From Lycium barbarum (lineage: Eukaryota > Streptophyta > Magnoliopsida > Solanales > Solanaceae): DNA of 64,000 bases. The stretch covers positions 58,185,821-58,249,820 of the forward strand of contig NC_083346.1 in assembly GCF_019175385.1 (NCBI RefSeq), read 5' to 3'. Position numbers and translations under genes: made by a program. Below the pieces are notes generated by a model. That model saw only the letters and a list, made by a program, of their open reading frames with translations, made no database searches and had not been told where the DNA came from. This document shows positions 36,276 through 48,202 of the stretch, in pieces. Numbering within the stretch: the stretch's first letter is position 1; each line of letters opens with the position of its first letter.

Positions 36276-36457
36276 AACACACGATTAGGAAGAAAAGGAT
36301 TCTTTTACCATGGCTCTATCACACGATCTATGAAGAAGAAAGAAGGTCAATTATTCCTAAATGCCCCGCAGTCTCTTGTTTATAAGTGTGATGCGCTTCA
36401 CACCCATAACCAAGACTCTAGTGGACACGGCTTGTAGACACACCCTAGGACGAACTG

Positions 36458-36489
36458 CTCTATCACGGCCCTCTAGTTGGGTCGTGACA
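36458..36489. other. Inverted U5 end replacing the 5' LTR of B
   Basis: Read on the - strand from 36489, TGTCACGACCCAACTAGAG followed by GGCCGTGA matches the outer end of the 3' LTR of B (23978-24004) with one mismatch in 27. It then joins TAGAGCAGTTCG, which carries the last bases of the Met primer site. The normal ..TGTAACA terminus is absent. CCAAC follows immediately, matching the left flank. Confidence 0.85.
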
Positions 36490-36494
36490 CCAAC

Positions 36495-37976
36495 TAATTA
36501 GCACATTAACAAAAAGATAAAATAATATGAGATAACAAATATTTTCTAATTAAACAATTAATATAGAATAAGCAAATAATAAATTAACAAGAATTTTTTA
36601 AAAAAACAAAAAAGGAAGTGGCAACGAAGAGACAAAAAGTTCAAAACTAAGCAAAACATGCCGGAAAATGACAAGTATTTGAAAGTCGAAACTAGTGAAC
36701 TTTAATCATGCTTAAGATTAAAACTATTGAACTTTAATCATGCTTAAGATTATCATTTGTTAAATAATTTAATTGAAAATTTCATAGTTAAATACCTTGA
36801 TTGAAGGTTGTTTTACGCTGTTTGAATCGAGTTGTACGCCATTTTTTTTAAAATCCGAGCCTAGAATATTTTTCCTTTACTCAAATATACTGAGAATCTT
36901 GACTTTGGGGAAGAAATCTAGTACGAAAATGATGTTTTTGGATGGCCCCACCTCTGAAAAAGGCCATTTCTAAGTTAAAAATTTGAAGGGGGGTCAGTAG
37001 GGAAGAGAAGATTGTTGGGGTCCCTTTAAGGACTCCTTTAACGCACAAAATTTGTGTGCTAAAGGTACTTTTTTTTATTTTGTTGTCCAGTACTTTGGTC
37101 ATTTTCCTCTTTTTTTTTCATTTAGGTTTCGAATTACAAGTGTCCTTGAGGTTGTGATGAAAAGCCAGTAAACTTAAAGTATATAGTTGGGTTGTTTTTT
37201 CTTTTTATTCCCTGAGGGTTTAAGAACTCTAAAGTACCAGACATGCAGATGATATTTTTTGAGAATTACATATTTTATCTTTAGATTAAAAAGGAAAAAA
37301 TCTACTACGTAAAAGAGATCTCACTCACTCTTCTTGTGGAATTCAAAGTTGCAATAATTATTTTTGTGTAATCATTTCTTAACTAGAACTTAAAACTAAT
37401 GGGCTCAGATCCCGGACATCCTGAAAGTTTTAAATTAATGTTTCTACATTAGTTTGGACCCGTTATTCATGATTTTAAATAGATTGAGGTCATTGGAGGT
37501 TTTGGATCGGAGTTTGGTTTTTCAAGAAAGGTTTGCCTACGGTTAAAAAGGCAAGTGAGACTTCAATTCATAGTTTGTTTGTTTTTCCTTAAAAGCATGT
37601 AATGTATGTTTTTTATATGCACTTAAACAATCTAGTTCATGTGTGGATGAGTATGAGCTAGGTTAGTTAGTTTGAAAGTATCTAGAGTAAACTGTGAGAG
37701 TCCTAATATGTGTTATGAAATGATTTTATACTTTAGCAGAATTTATGATGTAATGTGATATTGTTTAGCTGTTCAGCAAGATTTATCATCCAATTAGCTT
37801 TCTGAAATTAGTTATACCTTCTTGTGATATGTGTTAGCTGTTTAACACACTTTATCACTATGATAGTAGCACACACAATCTGGACAAGATGTATGTCCAC
37901 ATGTGCAATCAATGGGTTAAGCTTGAGGGAGCATACCTATGACACCACAGTTGGATTGAGCTTAAGGGAGCATACT
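36495..37976. other. Unassigned AT-rich DNA between elements B and C
   Basis: There are no retroelement domains and no convincing gene. At 36691-36754 there are two tandem 32-base copies of 'acta.tgaactttaatcatgcttaagatta'. Near the right end, 'gcttgagggagcatacctatgacaccaca' (37921) and 'gagcttaagggagcatacttg' (37958) form an imperfect repeat. It directly flanks element B and the 3' LTR of C, so it may be the pre-insertion locus. Confidence 0.5.
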
Positions 37977-39999
37977 TGTCACGTCCCGAGCCATGGCCTG
38001 GGCATAACATGACACTCGATGCCTTGCTGCATGTGACCGAGCGAACCACTTGGCTTGCTGACTCAACATGGGACATTTGCTTATGTGAAATATAAGTTAA
38101 ATCATAAAAGTCTGAATAAGCATGAGGTTTTGTAATCATAAGTCTCAAAATAACGTTTCAAACATAAGTACGGAAATCATGATAATGTAGCCGACAAGGC
38201 TAAACACAACTGAGTATCTGAGATGACATACTAGACTAGTCTATGAAACCTCTGATATATGTCTGAATGCTAAACTGTTTATCGTGACAAGGCTCCCGGC
38301 ATACCTCTATAGCATGACATGACATAACATAAAATAAGAAAACACCCCGAATAAAGTGTGGCTCACCAATAGCTGATACGAGAGAAATCCTAGCGAGTAG
38401 ATCCATCGTCCTATAAATCAATACCTGCAATGTGAAATGCAAGCCCCGGGAATTAGGGACGTCAGTACATTTGAATTGCACTGTTATGTTGAACAACTTA
38501 ATGAATAAACATGGTACATGAAATAATAGAACTAAAACTCAAACTGAAACTGTAAGCTGAACTTGAACATAATCTGAACTGAATATAAAATAACCTGAGT
38601 AAAACATTATTAAATGGGAGAGACTTAGTATAGCCGATATGTAACGACCACGTAAGCACGTGGCGTCTGATTTCTACCCGATCTGCTAAGCCATCTTGTA
38701 ACATGTCGGGATACGAGACATGAACATGACGTGAATAGATCCATAAAATAACTCGCAATGGGTAAACCTGATGGAATCGTCCTTACTGGGCGGAGCGATC
38801 CTTATCCTATACACAGTTTCAGGTATTAAACCCTCTCGGTAATCTGTTCAACTCCCAAAATATGAATATGAATATAGTTGGCGTAGAATCCCATGGATTT
38901 CATAAACATGACTTGTAAAAATGATATGTAAGTATAATATAACATGAATATAAAACATAAGACATGGAAAATCATGGAACATTCATGAAGTAATTCTATA
39001 GTAGCTCATAAATACTTGCGTTGTATGCTTGAAACTCTTGTAATCGATATTTTGAGCATTCACGGATTACGTGCAGGGTTCAATGAATTCGGAATGATAT
39101 ATCATGAACACAAACAAAGAGATTATAACTTAGCTATAACATGGTTTGGTATTTTCATGAACTTGGGATTTTATAGGAAATTATGGATGAACTGTGGCAT
39201 GGGAAGAACAACGATGTCAGACACGTGGATAAAAACCCTACATACCTTAATTGCTCCAAATCTTGAGAAAAATCTGAATCTTTGAAGAAGAATTCCAAAA
39301 GTTTGAATCTTGAACCTTGAGATGGGTTTTCTTGAAAACCCTAGGTTAGGAACAGTGGATTTTCACTTAGAATTAACGTGTTGATGTTAGAAACACTTGT
39401 AAGAGGCTTACCTTGGTGTACGAGGATGATGGGAATAGAGAATGGTCATTCTAAGGGTTGAGGATGTGATGAATGAAGTGAAAACGTCAAAAAATAAAGT
39501 TTTAAAGTTGTTGTCGGGCCTATTTTAAGCTCACTTTTGACCCATTTTACAGCCCGTAAATCATACTGTGAAACCGTAAGAGTGGTCTGGTTCTTTTGGG
39601 CATTCTTACTGCCGTAAAACATTTTACGACCCATTTTTACTGACCGTAAATTCTGCTAGAGCAGAACACTGTTTAGTAAATAGTACATACCTTTTTGTAC
39701 ATATGCCCATTTGACCCCTCACAATATACTGTTGGAAAGGTATTTTAAAGAGCTACAACTTTCATGTTGGAAGTTTTCCCAAATTACTTTTACATTTTTC
39801 TGTATTCTTGATCAATTGAGGCTATGTGCAAACTCACTGGGAAACACGCTCCGTAGGGTACCTTCCGTGTTTACTTCGTCCTAAGACTCTCCTTATTACT
39901 TAATTAACTTTCAAACCCTTATTCTACACTACTCATATTGGTTTCATTATATGCTTGTCTTACAAGTCAAACCTTAGCCCGAATGCACTGGGTGTTACA
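37977..39999 (-). repeat. 3' LTR of element C
   Basis: TGTCACGTCCC.. to ..GGGTGTTACA, 2023 bases. The inner end is followed by atatctccccctt, a polypurine tract on the other strand (about 40000-40012). An inverted repeat CAGTAC..GCACTG lies near 38463-38483. Confidence 0.9.
39535..39655 (-). promoter_or_regulatory. Promoter block of LTR C
   Basis: Copies of a motif close to tttac-nn-ccgtaaa (ttttacagcccgtaaatc, tactgccgtaaaac, ttactgaccgtaaatt), 345-465 bases from the LTR start. AT-rich sequence follows on the promoter side. Confidence 0.5.
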
Positions 40000-40259
40000 A
40001 TATCTCCCCCTTGGGATCATTCGTCCTTTAATGATGGGTCATAGTTAAGAATACAACTGAACATAGCTTTGGTAAATGAACGTGAGGAAACATGACATGG
40101 AACATAGAGACTGAAATAACATGACATGGTTTTATGGAAACATAAACGCTGGGACATGAGACATGAGTTTTGGATATATGAACGTTAAACATGTGACATG
40201 AATACATATGGGGACATGACATGGATACAAAAGGCATTTACCATTACCTTAGATGCTTT

Positions 40260-40431
40260 CTGCTTGCTCCACAAACTAGTGCAGATATCTGGATTTCATG
40301 TCTTCTTCAGTTTCCCACGTAGCCTCTTTGACTTTCTGACTCCTCCATAACACTTTTACTGAGGCAACTTCGTTAGTCCTCAACTTGTGAACTTGACGAT
40401 CACGAATAGCTACAGGGATCTCTTCATAGGA
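40260..40431 (-). pseudogene. Chromodomain of element C
   Basis: Translating the - strand gives SYEEIPVAIRDRQVHKLR, TNEVASVKVLWRSQKVKEATW and then ETEEDMKSRY, a near-complete chromodomain. It follows the integrase frame after VKDG and a stop at about 40432. Confidence 0.8.
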
Positions 40432-41334
40432 TTAACCATCCTTAACCGTTATAGTGTCAGTAAGAACAACCAACGACGGGTCTCCCACATATTTCCTCAA
40501 CATGCATACATGAAACATTGGGTGCGCAGAAGTCAATACTTGCGGTAACTCAAGCGCATAAGCCACTTGACCAGTCCTTCGCAGGATCCTATATGACCCG
40601 ATATATCTGGGACAAAGAACACCCAATCATCAACTTGAAACTCTAAGTCCCATCGCTGCACATCTGAATAATACTTCTAGCGACTTTGAGCCGTTCTCAA
40701 ATGCTCCTGGATCAACTTGACCTTTTCCATATCCCGATCAACTAAGTCTTGCCCTAATAACTCTACTTCACCAACTTCGAACCAGCTAATGGGTGATCTA
40801 CACCTTCGCCCGTACAGGGCTTCATCCGGAGCCTTCTTGGTACTAGCATGATAACTGTTATTATATGAAAATTCAATGAGAGGAAAATGATCATCCCAAT
40901 TACTTTTGAAATCTATGACACATGCTCTAAACATGTCCTCAAGAGTCTGAATAGTGCGCTCAGCCTGACCATCCGTCTGAGGAAGGAAAGTTGTGCTAAG
41001 GTTTAACTTGGTGCTCAATTTTTTCTGAAAGGACTTCAAAAAATTTGTTGTGACCTAAGCACCACGATCTGAACTAATGGACAATGGGGTCCCACGAAGC
41101 CTGACGACTTCTTGAATATACAACTTGGCATAATCTTCTACTGAAGCTGTGATCTTGACTGGCAAAAAGTGCTAACTTAGTAAATCGGTCCACAATCACC
41201 CAAATCGAGTCATGTCTTCAGGATGATCGAGGTAGACCTCTTAAAAAGTCCATGTTTATCATCTCCCATTTGAAAACAAGAATATCAATATTCTGGGCCA
41301 AGCCACCAGGCCTCTGGTGCTCAGCTTTCACTTG
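40432..41334 (-). pseudogene. Integrase core and C-terminus of element C
   Basis: The N-terminal core (about 41230-41040) is frame-broken. Frame 41039-40677 carries FLPQTDGQAERTIQTLEDMF with the catalytic Glu, then FSYNNSYHASTKKAPDEALYG. Frame 40626-40432 carries the C-terminal CPRYIGSYRILRRTGQVAYA and FHVCMLRKYVGD. The GKKGKL part is lost at the frame change near 40630. Confidence 0.82.
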
Positions 41335-41687
41335 GTAACTGTAACACCCCGTAAATTTGGGTTAGGTGTGAAAGTGTAAAACTAGTAATAAGATGTTATT
41401 TTAGCTATATTAATCCATTAGGGATCAATTTGGGTGATAAGAAGTCGTTTTGAAGTCAACCTATATAGTGAAGTTCGTAAGAGTTCTCAAACTCGTCTAA
41501 ATTTCAGTAGGTCTGACTTCTAAGCCAGGTTCGTGAAAATTGGTTGGGAATTTGGGAACCCTTTATAAATGCAAGTTGTAGGTCTTCGAAATACCTTTCC
41601 AACGGTATGTTTCGCAGCTCCAACGGAGCTCTGTGCTAGGATTTATGCCCGTTTTACTGAGCATTGTCTGTGCAGTGCGAAAATTAG

Positions 41688-41850
41688 GAGTGTGCAGCGC
41701 CCCGGGCGGAACACTAGGCCAAATTTTTAGGAAACAAAAACTTTTGATGCGGTTGAAATGGATACACTGTGTGCGCTTCCCTGGGCGACGCCCCAGGCGA
41801 CGCACCAGGCTATTTTATGCCTAAAGCGATTTTTCCCGAATTTTATAAAT
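41688..41850 (+). promoter_or_regulatory. Promoter block of the 41340-43804 solo LTR
   Basis: GC-rich inverted motifs (gcgccccgggcgg near 41697, cctgggcgacgccccagg near 41780) are followed about 40 bases later by TATA-like ttttataaat at 41841-41850. The block lies 350-475 bases from the LTR start, as in the other families. Confidence 0.55.
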
Positions 41851-42780
41851 GCCTAATTTCGTTATATTCATTTCCACTTCATTTTTGTCGGATTTTTGAG
41901 AGGAAACAACCCTAGGGTTTCCCCAAAACATATAAGTTAAGTTCTTGATCAATTCCCATCATTGCTTCATTAATCTAACATCAAACTAACACTAGTTCAT
42001 CTTCTAAAAACCCTAGATTCTTGAAACCCAAGAAAAAGAAAAAGAAAGGAACGTTGGAGACTTTGAGATTCCTTCAAAAACGTATGATCCTTTATTTTTC
42101 TGATGTTATTGAAAGGGTTTAGGCTAGCGTAATTTATCCTATTGGATTAGAATCCGTGATTGATTCATGAAGTATTAAAGAACACGTTCTAGTCATGAAA
42201 ACCCTAACTTCCGTTGGTAAGAAGGGTTATGGGTGGAAATAGGTTAGAGTTATAATATCTCCTGTCTAAAACTATTGTAGAATAATTGTTATATTGTGGG
42301 AAGTACGCTTGAGAGGAAATTAAGGTATGTCTCTTTTTAACATACTCTTTCGATCGGTTTTTATGAACTCTTTGGTTGTGATTTGTATGTTTTTTTTAAG
42401 GATCTTCATTGAATAAAAAGGTGAAATTTTCACGAATTGAAACTCTATTTATTTATTTAATTATGGCTAATATGCGTGAGGGGACAAGGCCACATTAAAC
42501 CTAGATTTTATCATGCTCTACGTATATATATAAGTTATAAATGTTTTTCCTCTATAAGATACGATCAATAATGATGGCTAAGGGTTGGTAATGATGTTTT
42601 CATATTGAACTATGGCATTGAAATCTTGGTTAAAGAAGTGTAAACGTTTTCAAGACGTTCTTTGAAATGGTTTATCTTTACAATATGGAGTAATGAATTT
42701 TAATGCTAATTGATGGTGTGACTAGTTTGAGACAAATAGTGAATCGACTTCTATTCTACGAACTTTATTGTTGTGTTTGG

Positions 42781-42985
42781 CCTAGCTACTCGGGAGGAAG
42801 GGTAGCCACTATGGATCCTAGTGTAATAATGCCTAGCCTTTCGGGAGGAAGAGTGGCCATTTCCGGGTTCGCTACCTGGGGTGTGATAATGCCTAGCCAT
42901 TCGGGAGAAAAAGTGGCAACTTTCGGGTTCGCTACCTAGGGTGTGGTTATGCCTAGCTATTTGGGATGAAAGATAACCACCGTTG
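42781..42985 (+). repeat. Tandem array in the 41340-43804 solo LTR
   Basis: Four copies starting at 42781, 42832, 42892 and 42952 (51- and 60-base periods) share 'cctagc.a.tcgggaggaa..gtggcca' and 'gggttcgctacct.gggtgtg'. The region is 1.4-1.6 kb into the LTR. Confidence 0.85.
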
Positions 42986-43809
42986 AATTTCATATTCCGG
43001 CGTGGTGCGCTGTGACAAGGGAACCTCTTCGGTTACCCCTTCGATGTGCTTGATTCTTTGGCCTATATTGGCATGTGTGATATTCTTATTCTTTCATGGC
43101 ACTGTTGTTGACAATCTTGATCAATTTAAAAGGCATATTCGAAAGTTGTATTTGACAAGAGGCTTCCTAATCGGTTTTGATAATGCTTATTGAGATACAC
43201 CAGTTGAATAGCCATTTTTTTACATTGATTTCATACGGTTTTCAGAACTGACTTCTTTACGTATTATTGTACTCTATTTTCGTATTACTTATTGTCCTCG
43301 AGGCACTCACTGAGTACGAAGTACTCAAGCATACCATTGTTGTTTTTGATGGTATGTTAGGTAACGGAGAAGAGCAGATTCTTGATACTTCAGGCGCTTA
43401 GGAAGGGCATGTTGTTGCTGCTGATTTGGTGAGCCCACACGTTCATTCATGGGACACCCTATTTATTTGTTCATTCATTATTAGTTTTCCGGGCTGCGTC
43501 TCGACAAGTCAAACTATTATTCCTTTATCTTAGAAGCTCCATAGTACACATTCTTATGGATAATTGTTGAGTTATTGATTAACTCTCGGGCACGTTATTA
43601 CATTTGACTAAGTATTTGATGAATAAAGACTTCCGCTGATTTAATTCATATACTCATGATTTGTTACATTTATTTTATAAACTGTTGGAGGCGAATATTG
43701 AACCTGGCGGGTTCAAATATTGTTATTGCATCTTTCAGGTTCTTCTGATATTGTTCGTGACGTCGGATGTCGGTCACGTCTAGGGTGGGTTTTGGGGCGT
43801 GACACTAAC

Positions 43810-44277
43810 AATTTGGACACTTTGCCACAAAATCTACTACATTTTTTTTTCATGTCGTTCAGCAATAAATCTCCTTAAGGTCATGATACATCTTCGTGAA
43901 ACCTGAGTGGATGGAATACCTAAAATTGTGAGCTTCTGACATAATTCGCTCTCCACGCCCATCTACGTCTAGAACATATAATCAGCCTCGGTACCTCAGG
44001 GTACCATCATTTTCGCCTTGTTCAAAAGTCGTTGTCTTTTGCTTGAGAATCCCTGCCTTCAGCTGCGGTAAAAGGAATCTTTAAACTGTGTCTCCTTCAC
44101 TTCAACCACTAAGGAGGAATGAGCCCTGCTTTGAACAGCAACTCCATCAACTCTGGAGCCCAATATTTGAATTCCTGGGTTTTCCAAGCGGTGGACTTCT
44201 CTTGTCATAATTCTCTTATCAGCCTCAATGTGAGCTAAACTTCCCATAGATCACTGACTAAGAGCATCGGCTACCAC
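43810..44277 (-). pseudogene. Integrase N-terminus and RNase H end of C
   Basis: Frame 44247-44059 starts MGSLAHIEADKRIMTREVHR, the connector after RNase H, and continues SSLVVEVKETQFKD. Below it the HHCC region is recognisable (SEAHNFRYSIHSGFTKMYHD, about 43955-43890) with stops. It joins the solo LTR at 43809 and element D at 44278. Confidence 0.78.
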
Positions 44278-44282
44278 ATTCG

Positions 44283-45959
44283 TGTCACGACCCAGCCAGA
44301 GGGCCATGACGGGCACCCGACCATATAGGCTCGGTGTCCCTCATACCCGGCCATATCAAGGCTCGGTGCTCCCCCGTATCCGGCCATAACAAGGCTCGAT
44401 GTTATCCGTACCCTACTGTAGAGGTGTGTACATCTATGTCCCATACCCGGCCGACTATAGCGCGGCTCGATGTGGGAAAAATACATATATAGTAGATAAA
44501 GCATGAATGAGAGTCCAAAGGAAACATTACAACTCCATCGGAGTGACACAAAGTCGGTGAACCTCCGATTACTATTATGGATTCATCTTTATCACTATGT
44601 CTTCTTGTTAGGGTAAATTATCATAAGATGAGATCAACAATGAGGAACAATATCAATAATATCATAAGAGCATCAATAACTATAAGCTTTAGCACTTCAA
44701 GGAATGGAGTCATCATGGAAGACATTATGAATATCATGTATAAGTTCGTGACAATGGAATCATGCCTTAAGAAAGAAAGGATTAGCCTTAACATACCTTT
44801 ACATATCCTTAATTATTTAACGTTATCCTCCCAATCCCGAAAATCTACATCCAAGTGGATTATTACTAAGGTTAAGTCTTAAAAACACTTTTAAGTTCAA
44901 ACTAGAGTAATTAGTGATCTAACCGAATTTGGGCAGCACTTCCCCTATTCCATCAAATTTCCACCAAACTTCAAAACAATTAATAAACAATAATAATAAC
45001 ATCAAAAATACCATAATCAAGAAATTATATTCAATTTAATCTCCAATTATCCGAAATCCCCTTTCAAGTTCACCTCATAGTCATCAACTTCAATTCAACA
45101 CTTTATGACTTCTCTACTACGGTTCTTCCCTCTCCAAAACTTTCTAAACCTTTAAATCAACTTAATCATATAAATAGGATGAATAACATACCTTATAATG
45201 GAATAAATTCACCTTACTCAACTCCTTCCAAGATCAAGTTCATCACCTCCTTGAAGAGAAACAAGAACAATCACCTTTCATGGATTATCTTGAGGTTTTG
45301 ATGTTTGACCTTCTTTCTTGATGGTATGGAAGGTTTTGGAATTTTGTGGTACCTTCAATAACTCTCAATAAATCTCTAATAATGTGGGTAAACAAGTGTG
45401 GGAAGTTAATATGAAAAATGGGGTCTTTTGGGATTTAAAAAGGGCTGAAAATTGCCCCACTGCCCTGTGTTGCAGTGAGTATGTGGCCGAATGCTCCCTC
45501 CACAAAATGGGGGTGGTGTTGGGCAGAACGCTAAGCCAAAATGGCGAGTTTTCTGCCAATATGTGGCTCATCAAACTGAGTATGTGGCCGCATATTGCCC
45601 TATTTCCCCCGATTTTGCGAAAATGCGATCTTTTCGATTCGTTTGACCTCCAATCCTTCTGGAACCTTCTTGGAACATGTATAAAACTTCATTAACCATC
45701 TAAGGACACTTATACCTCCCTCTCAAGGTGATGATAAGCAGCGTGTAATTCAAATGATACGAAATCTTCCCAAAACATGATTCAAATTCCAATTTCTTCA
45801 ACGAACTTACTTCCGCCGATTCATTTGGCTCCAAAACCTTAAGGTACATACTTAAAATGATAAAATACCCTCCTTAATCTTGTAAGTGCTTCATGTCCAC
45901 TTTATGCTTGCGTTATTTTACTCATAATGCAAACGACACGAAATTTCCAAAGTATAACA
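44283..45959 (-). repeat. 3' LTR of element D, internally deleted
   Basis: TGTCACGACCC.. to ..AGTATAACA, 1677 bases against 2312 for the 5' LTR. After about 36 bases it jumps to sequence that lies near 51840 in the 5' LTR. About 620 bases, including the hairpin and the conserved 'cctgcgggca' block, are missing. A tandem array of 'cccggccatatcaaggctcggtg' units lies at 44318-44480. Confidence 0.88.
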
Positions 45960-45973
45960 TTCTCTCCCGCTTA
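45960..45973 (-). other. Polypurine tract of element D
   Basis: On the - strand AAGCGGGAGAGA precedes the 3' LTR at 45959. The purine run is interrupted by one C. The stretch up to 46164 is the untranslated tail with the conserved 'cattcgaggacgaatgttctt'. Confidence 0.75.
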
Positions 45974-46164
45974 AGAACATTCGTCCTCGAATGTTAAATT
46001 CTTAGGGATTTTATAAAATTTTCGCCAGAGTTTCCCTGTAAATATGAAACTACCATCCTATCACAACAACCCAAAATATACAATGCCTCGCAGGGCTACA
46101 ACAGCAACAATAATAATGGCCACACATGACCAAGAAATCATCAAAAGAAAGCATTACATACTTG

Positions 46165-46410
46165 AAGGCAATGGTGTTTCTGTCTGAACCTCCTCTAGGA
46201 GTGGAAGAAAATGTGGATACCTAGACTTCATATCTTTCAAAGCTTCCCAAGTCATCTCTTCCCTATTATTTTTTCCCTATGGAACATTAACTGAAGCTAC
46301 ATCTTTGGTTCTTAATCTCCGAACTTGTCTATCTAGAAGAGCTACGGGAACTTCTTCATAGGATAATTGTTCCGTGACCTAGACATCGTCCACAGGTACA
46401 ATTATGGAAG
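46165..46410 (-). pseudogene. Chromodomain of element D
   Basis: The - strand translation shows LSYEEVPVALLDRQVRRLR, TKDVASVNVP and then EEMTWEALKDMKSRYPHF in more than one frame. It is homologous to the chromodomain of B. Stops precede it near 46380. Confidence 0.72.
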
Positions 46411-47660
46411 GGTCTCCAATGCACTTGCGAAGCATTGATACATGGAAAACCGGATGGACTGACTTTAGGTCCGAAGGTAGATCTAACTCATAAGCTACCT
46501 AACCCACTTTGCGTATAACCTTGTAGGACCCAATCTACCGAGGACTAAGCTTACCCTTCTTACCAAATCTCATCACACCCTTCACAGGTGACACTTCAAG
46601 AATACATACTCATCAACTTGGAATTCTAAGTCTCATCGGCGATTGTCCGCATAAGGCTTCTGTCGACTTTGGGCTGTCAATAATCAGTCCTAAATTAGCT
46701 TGACCTTTTCCGCCACTTGCTGGATCAAATCTGGCCCTATTAATTTTGTCTCCCCTACTTCATCCAATTGGTGATCTACACTTTCGCCCGTATAAAGCCT
46801 CATACGAGGCTATCTGAATACTAGAATGATAATTATTGTTGTATGCAAACTCAATCAGCATTAAGTGATCATCCCAACTGCCTCCAAAATCTAACACGCA
46901 TACCAGTAGCATATCTTTGAGATCTCAATATTACACTCAACTTGTCCATCAGTCTGTGGATGAAATGTTGTGCTAAGACTTACCTGAGTCGCCAAACCTT
47001 CTTGGAAAGACTTCCAAAAATTAACTGTAAACTGTGCTCCTCTATCAGAAATAATGGATACTGGAACACCATGCAGTCATACTATCTCTTTGATATAAAG
47101 CTTTACATAATCTTCAGCTGAGTATGTAGTTATGACAGGCAGGAAAAGAGCTGACTTTATCAGTCTATCCACGATTACCCATATAGAATCATACTTACGC
47201 TGAGAACGAGGTAAGCCTGTAATGAAATCCATATTAATTAGTTCCCATTTCCAAGTTGGAATTTCCATGGCTTGTAACAATCCCCTAGGTTTCTGATGTT
47301 CGATCTATACTTGCTGACAATTTGGACACTGAGCCACGAACTCCGCCATGTCTATTTTCATTCCATCCCACCAATAAATTGACTTAATATCATGATACAT
47401 CTTTGTCACTCCCGGATGAATAGAATAACGGGAACAATGGGATTATTCCAAAATCTAGTAACGTAACCCTGCAACATCGGGAACATATAGTCTTTCTCGA
47501 TATGTAAGAACTCCATCTGCAGAAATCTCAAATAAGGACTTCTTCTTCTGAGGGAATGTATCCTTATAATGAACTAACATGGGATCCTCATACTGATGCT
47601 CTTTCACCTCAACTACTAATGACGAAATAACTTAATTCTGGATAGTAACTCCCGTATTGC
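46411..47660 (-). pseudogene. Integrase of element D
   Basis: The HHCC region (about 47470-47300) is degraded. Frame 47280-47077 holds the start of the core: ELINMDFITGLPRSQRKYDS, then IWVIVDRLIKSALF with the first Asp. The second Asp and Glu regions (about 47050-46900) are in broken frames; the block around 46940 has changed cgctcagc-type codons to actcaac. The C-terminal GKKGKLSPR motif is near 46575-46545. It is not functional. Confidence 0.82.
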
Positions 47661-47673
47661 TGGAGTCCATTAA

Positions 47674-48195
47674 TCAAACTTCCAAACTAGATAACTGTTG
47701 AAGCTCGCGAGCTAACTCCCTCTTCTCTGGTTGGACATCACATAAGCTACCCATGGATCTATGGCTGAGAGCATCGGTTACGACGTTCGCTTTTCCCGGA
47801 TGATACAAGATACTAACATCATAATCCTTCAATAGTTCCAACCATTGCCTTTGTCGCAAATTTAACTCCTTCTGCTTGAAAATATACTGGAGGCTCTTAT
47901 GGTCTGTATAGATATCAACATGAACACCATACAAATAATGTCTCCACATTTTCAATGCATGAATTACCGTAGCTAACTCTAGATCATGGGTTGGATAATT
48001 CTGCGCATGTGTCCACAGCTGTCTTAAAGCATAAGCAATAACCTTACCGTGTTGCATCAACACACAACCTAACCCCATGCCTGAAGCATCACAATAAATA
48101 ACATATCCCTCCAATCCTTCTGGAAGTGTCAGAACCGGGGCCAAAGTCAATATGTTCTTCAGCTCGTGAAAACTGCGCTCATAAGTATCTGTCAA
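47674..48195 (-). pseudogene. RNase H of element D
   Basis: One open frame of 173 codons: [60 protein letters not shown] and [20 protein letters not shown]. All RNase H catalytic acids are visible. The small change VADAL to VTDAL is seen. It is the best preserved domain of D. Confidence 0.9.
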
Positions 48196-48202
48196 TTGAA
48201 AC

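Larger units (their letters stand above)
23978..36489 (-). mobile_element. Ty3/gypsy chromovirus B with aberrant 5' end
   Basis: The element is flanked by CCAAC at 23973-23977 and 36490-36494, so both ends are original. Read on the - strand: a 27-base inverted U5 copy instead of a 5' LTR, leader, gag, protease, RT, RNase H, integrase, chromodomain, polypurine tract, 3' LTR. Two later solo LTRs (26835-29389 and 30792-33105) interrupt pol. Without them it is about 7.6 kb. Pol has several stops and one or two frameshifts, fewer than A, C or D. Confidence 0.9.
41340..43804 (+). mobile_element. Solo LTR inserted in integrase of C
   Basis: TGTAACACCCC.. to ..GGGGCGTGACA, 2465 bases in + orientation. 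It is flanked by GTAAC (41335-41339) and CTAAC (43805-43809), which differ at one base. The interrupted site is the CPNC zinc-ligand region of the integrase HHCC domain. No internal region is attached. Confidence 0.88.

Noticed and set aside
23978..36489. Reading element B as having lost its 5' LTR by later deletion
   Set aside because: The matching CCAAC duplications directly abut the 3' LTR and the inverted U5 copy, so the present ends look original.
36881..37102. 73-codon - strand frame in the unassigned stretch
   Set aside because: Low-complexity, AT-rich surroundings, no start context, splice structure or recognisable domain.
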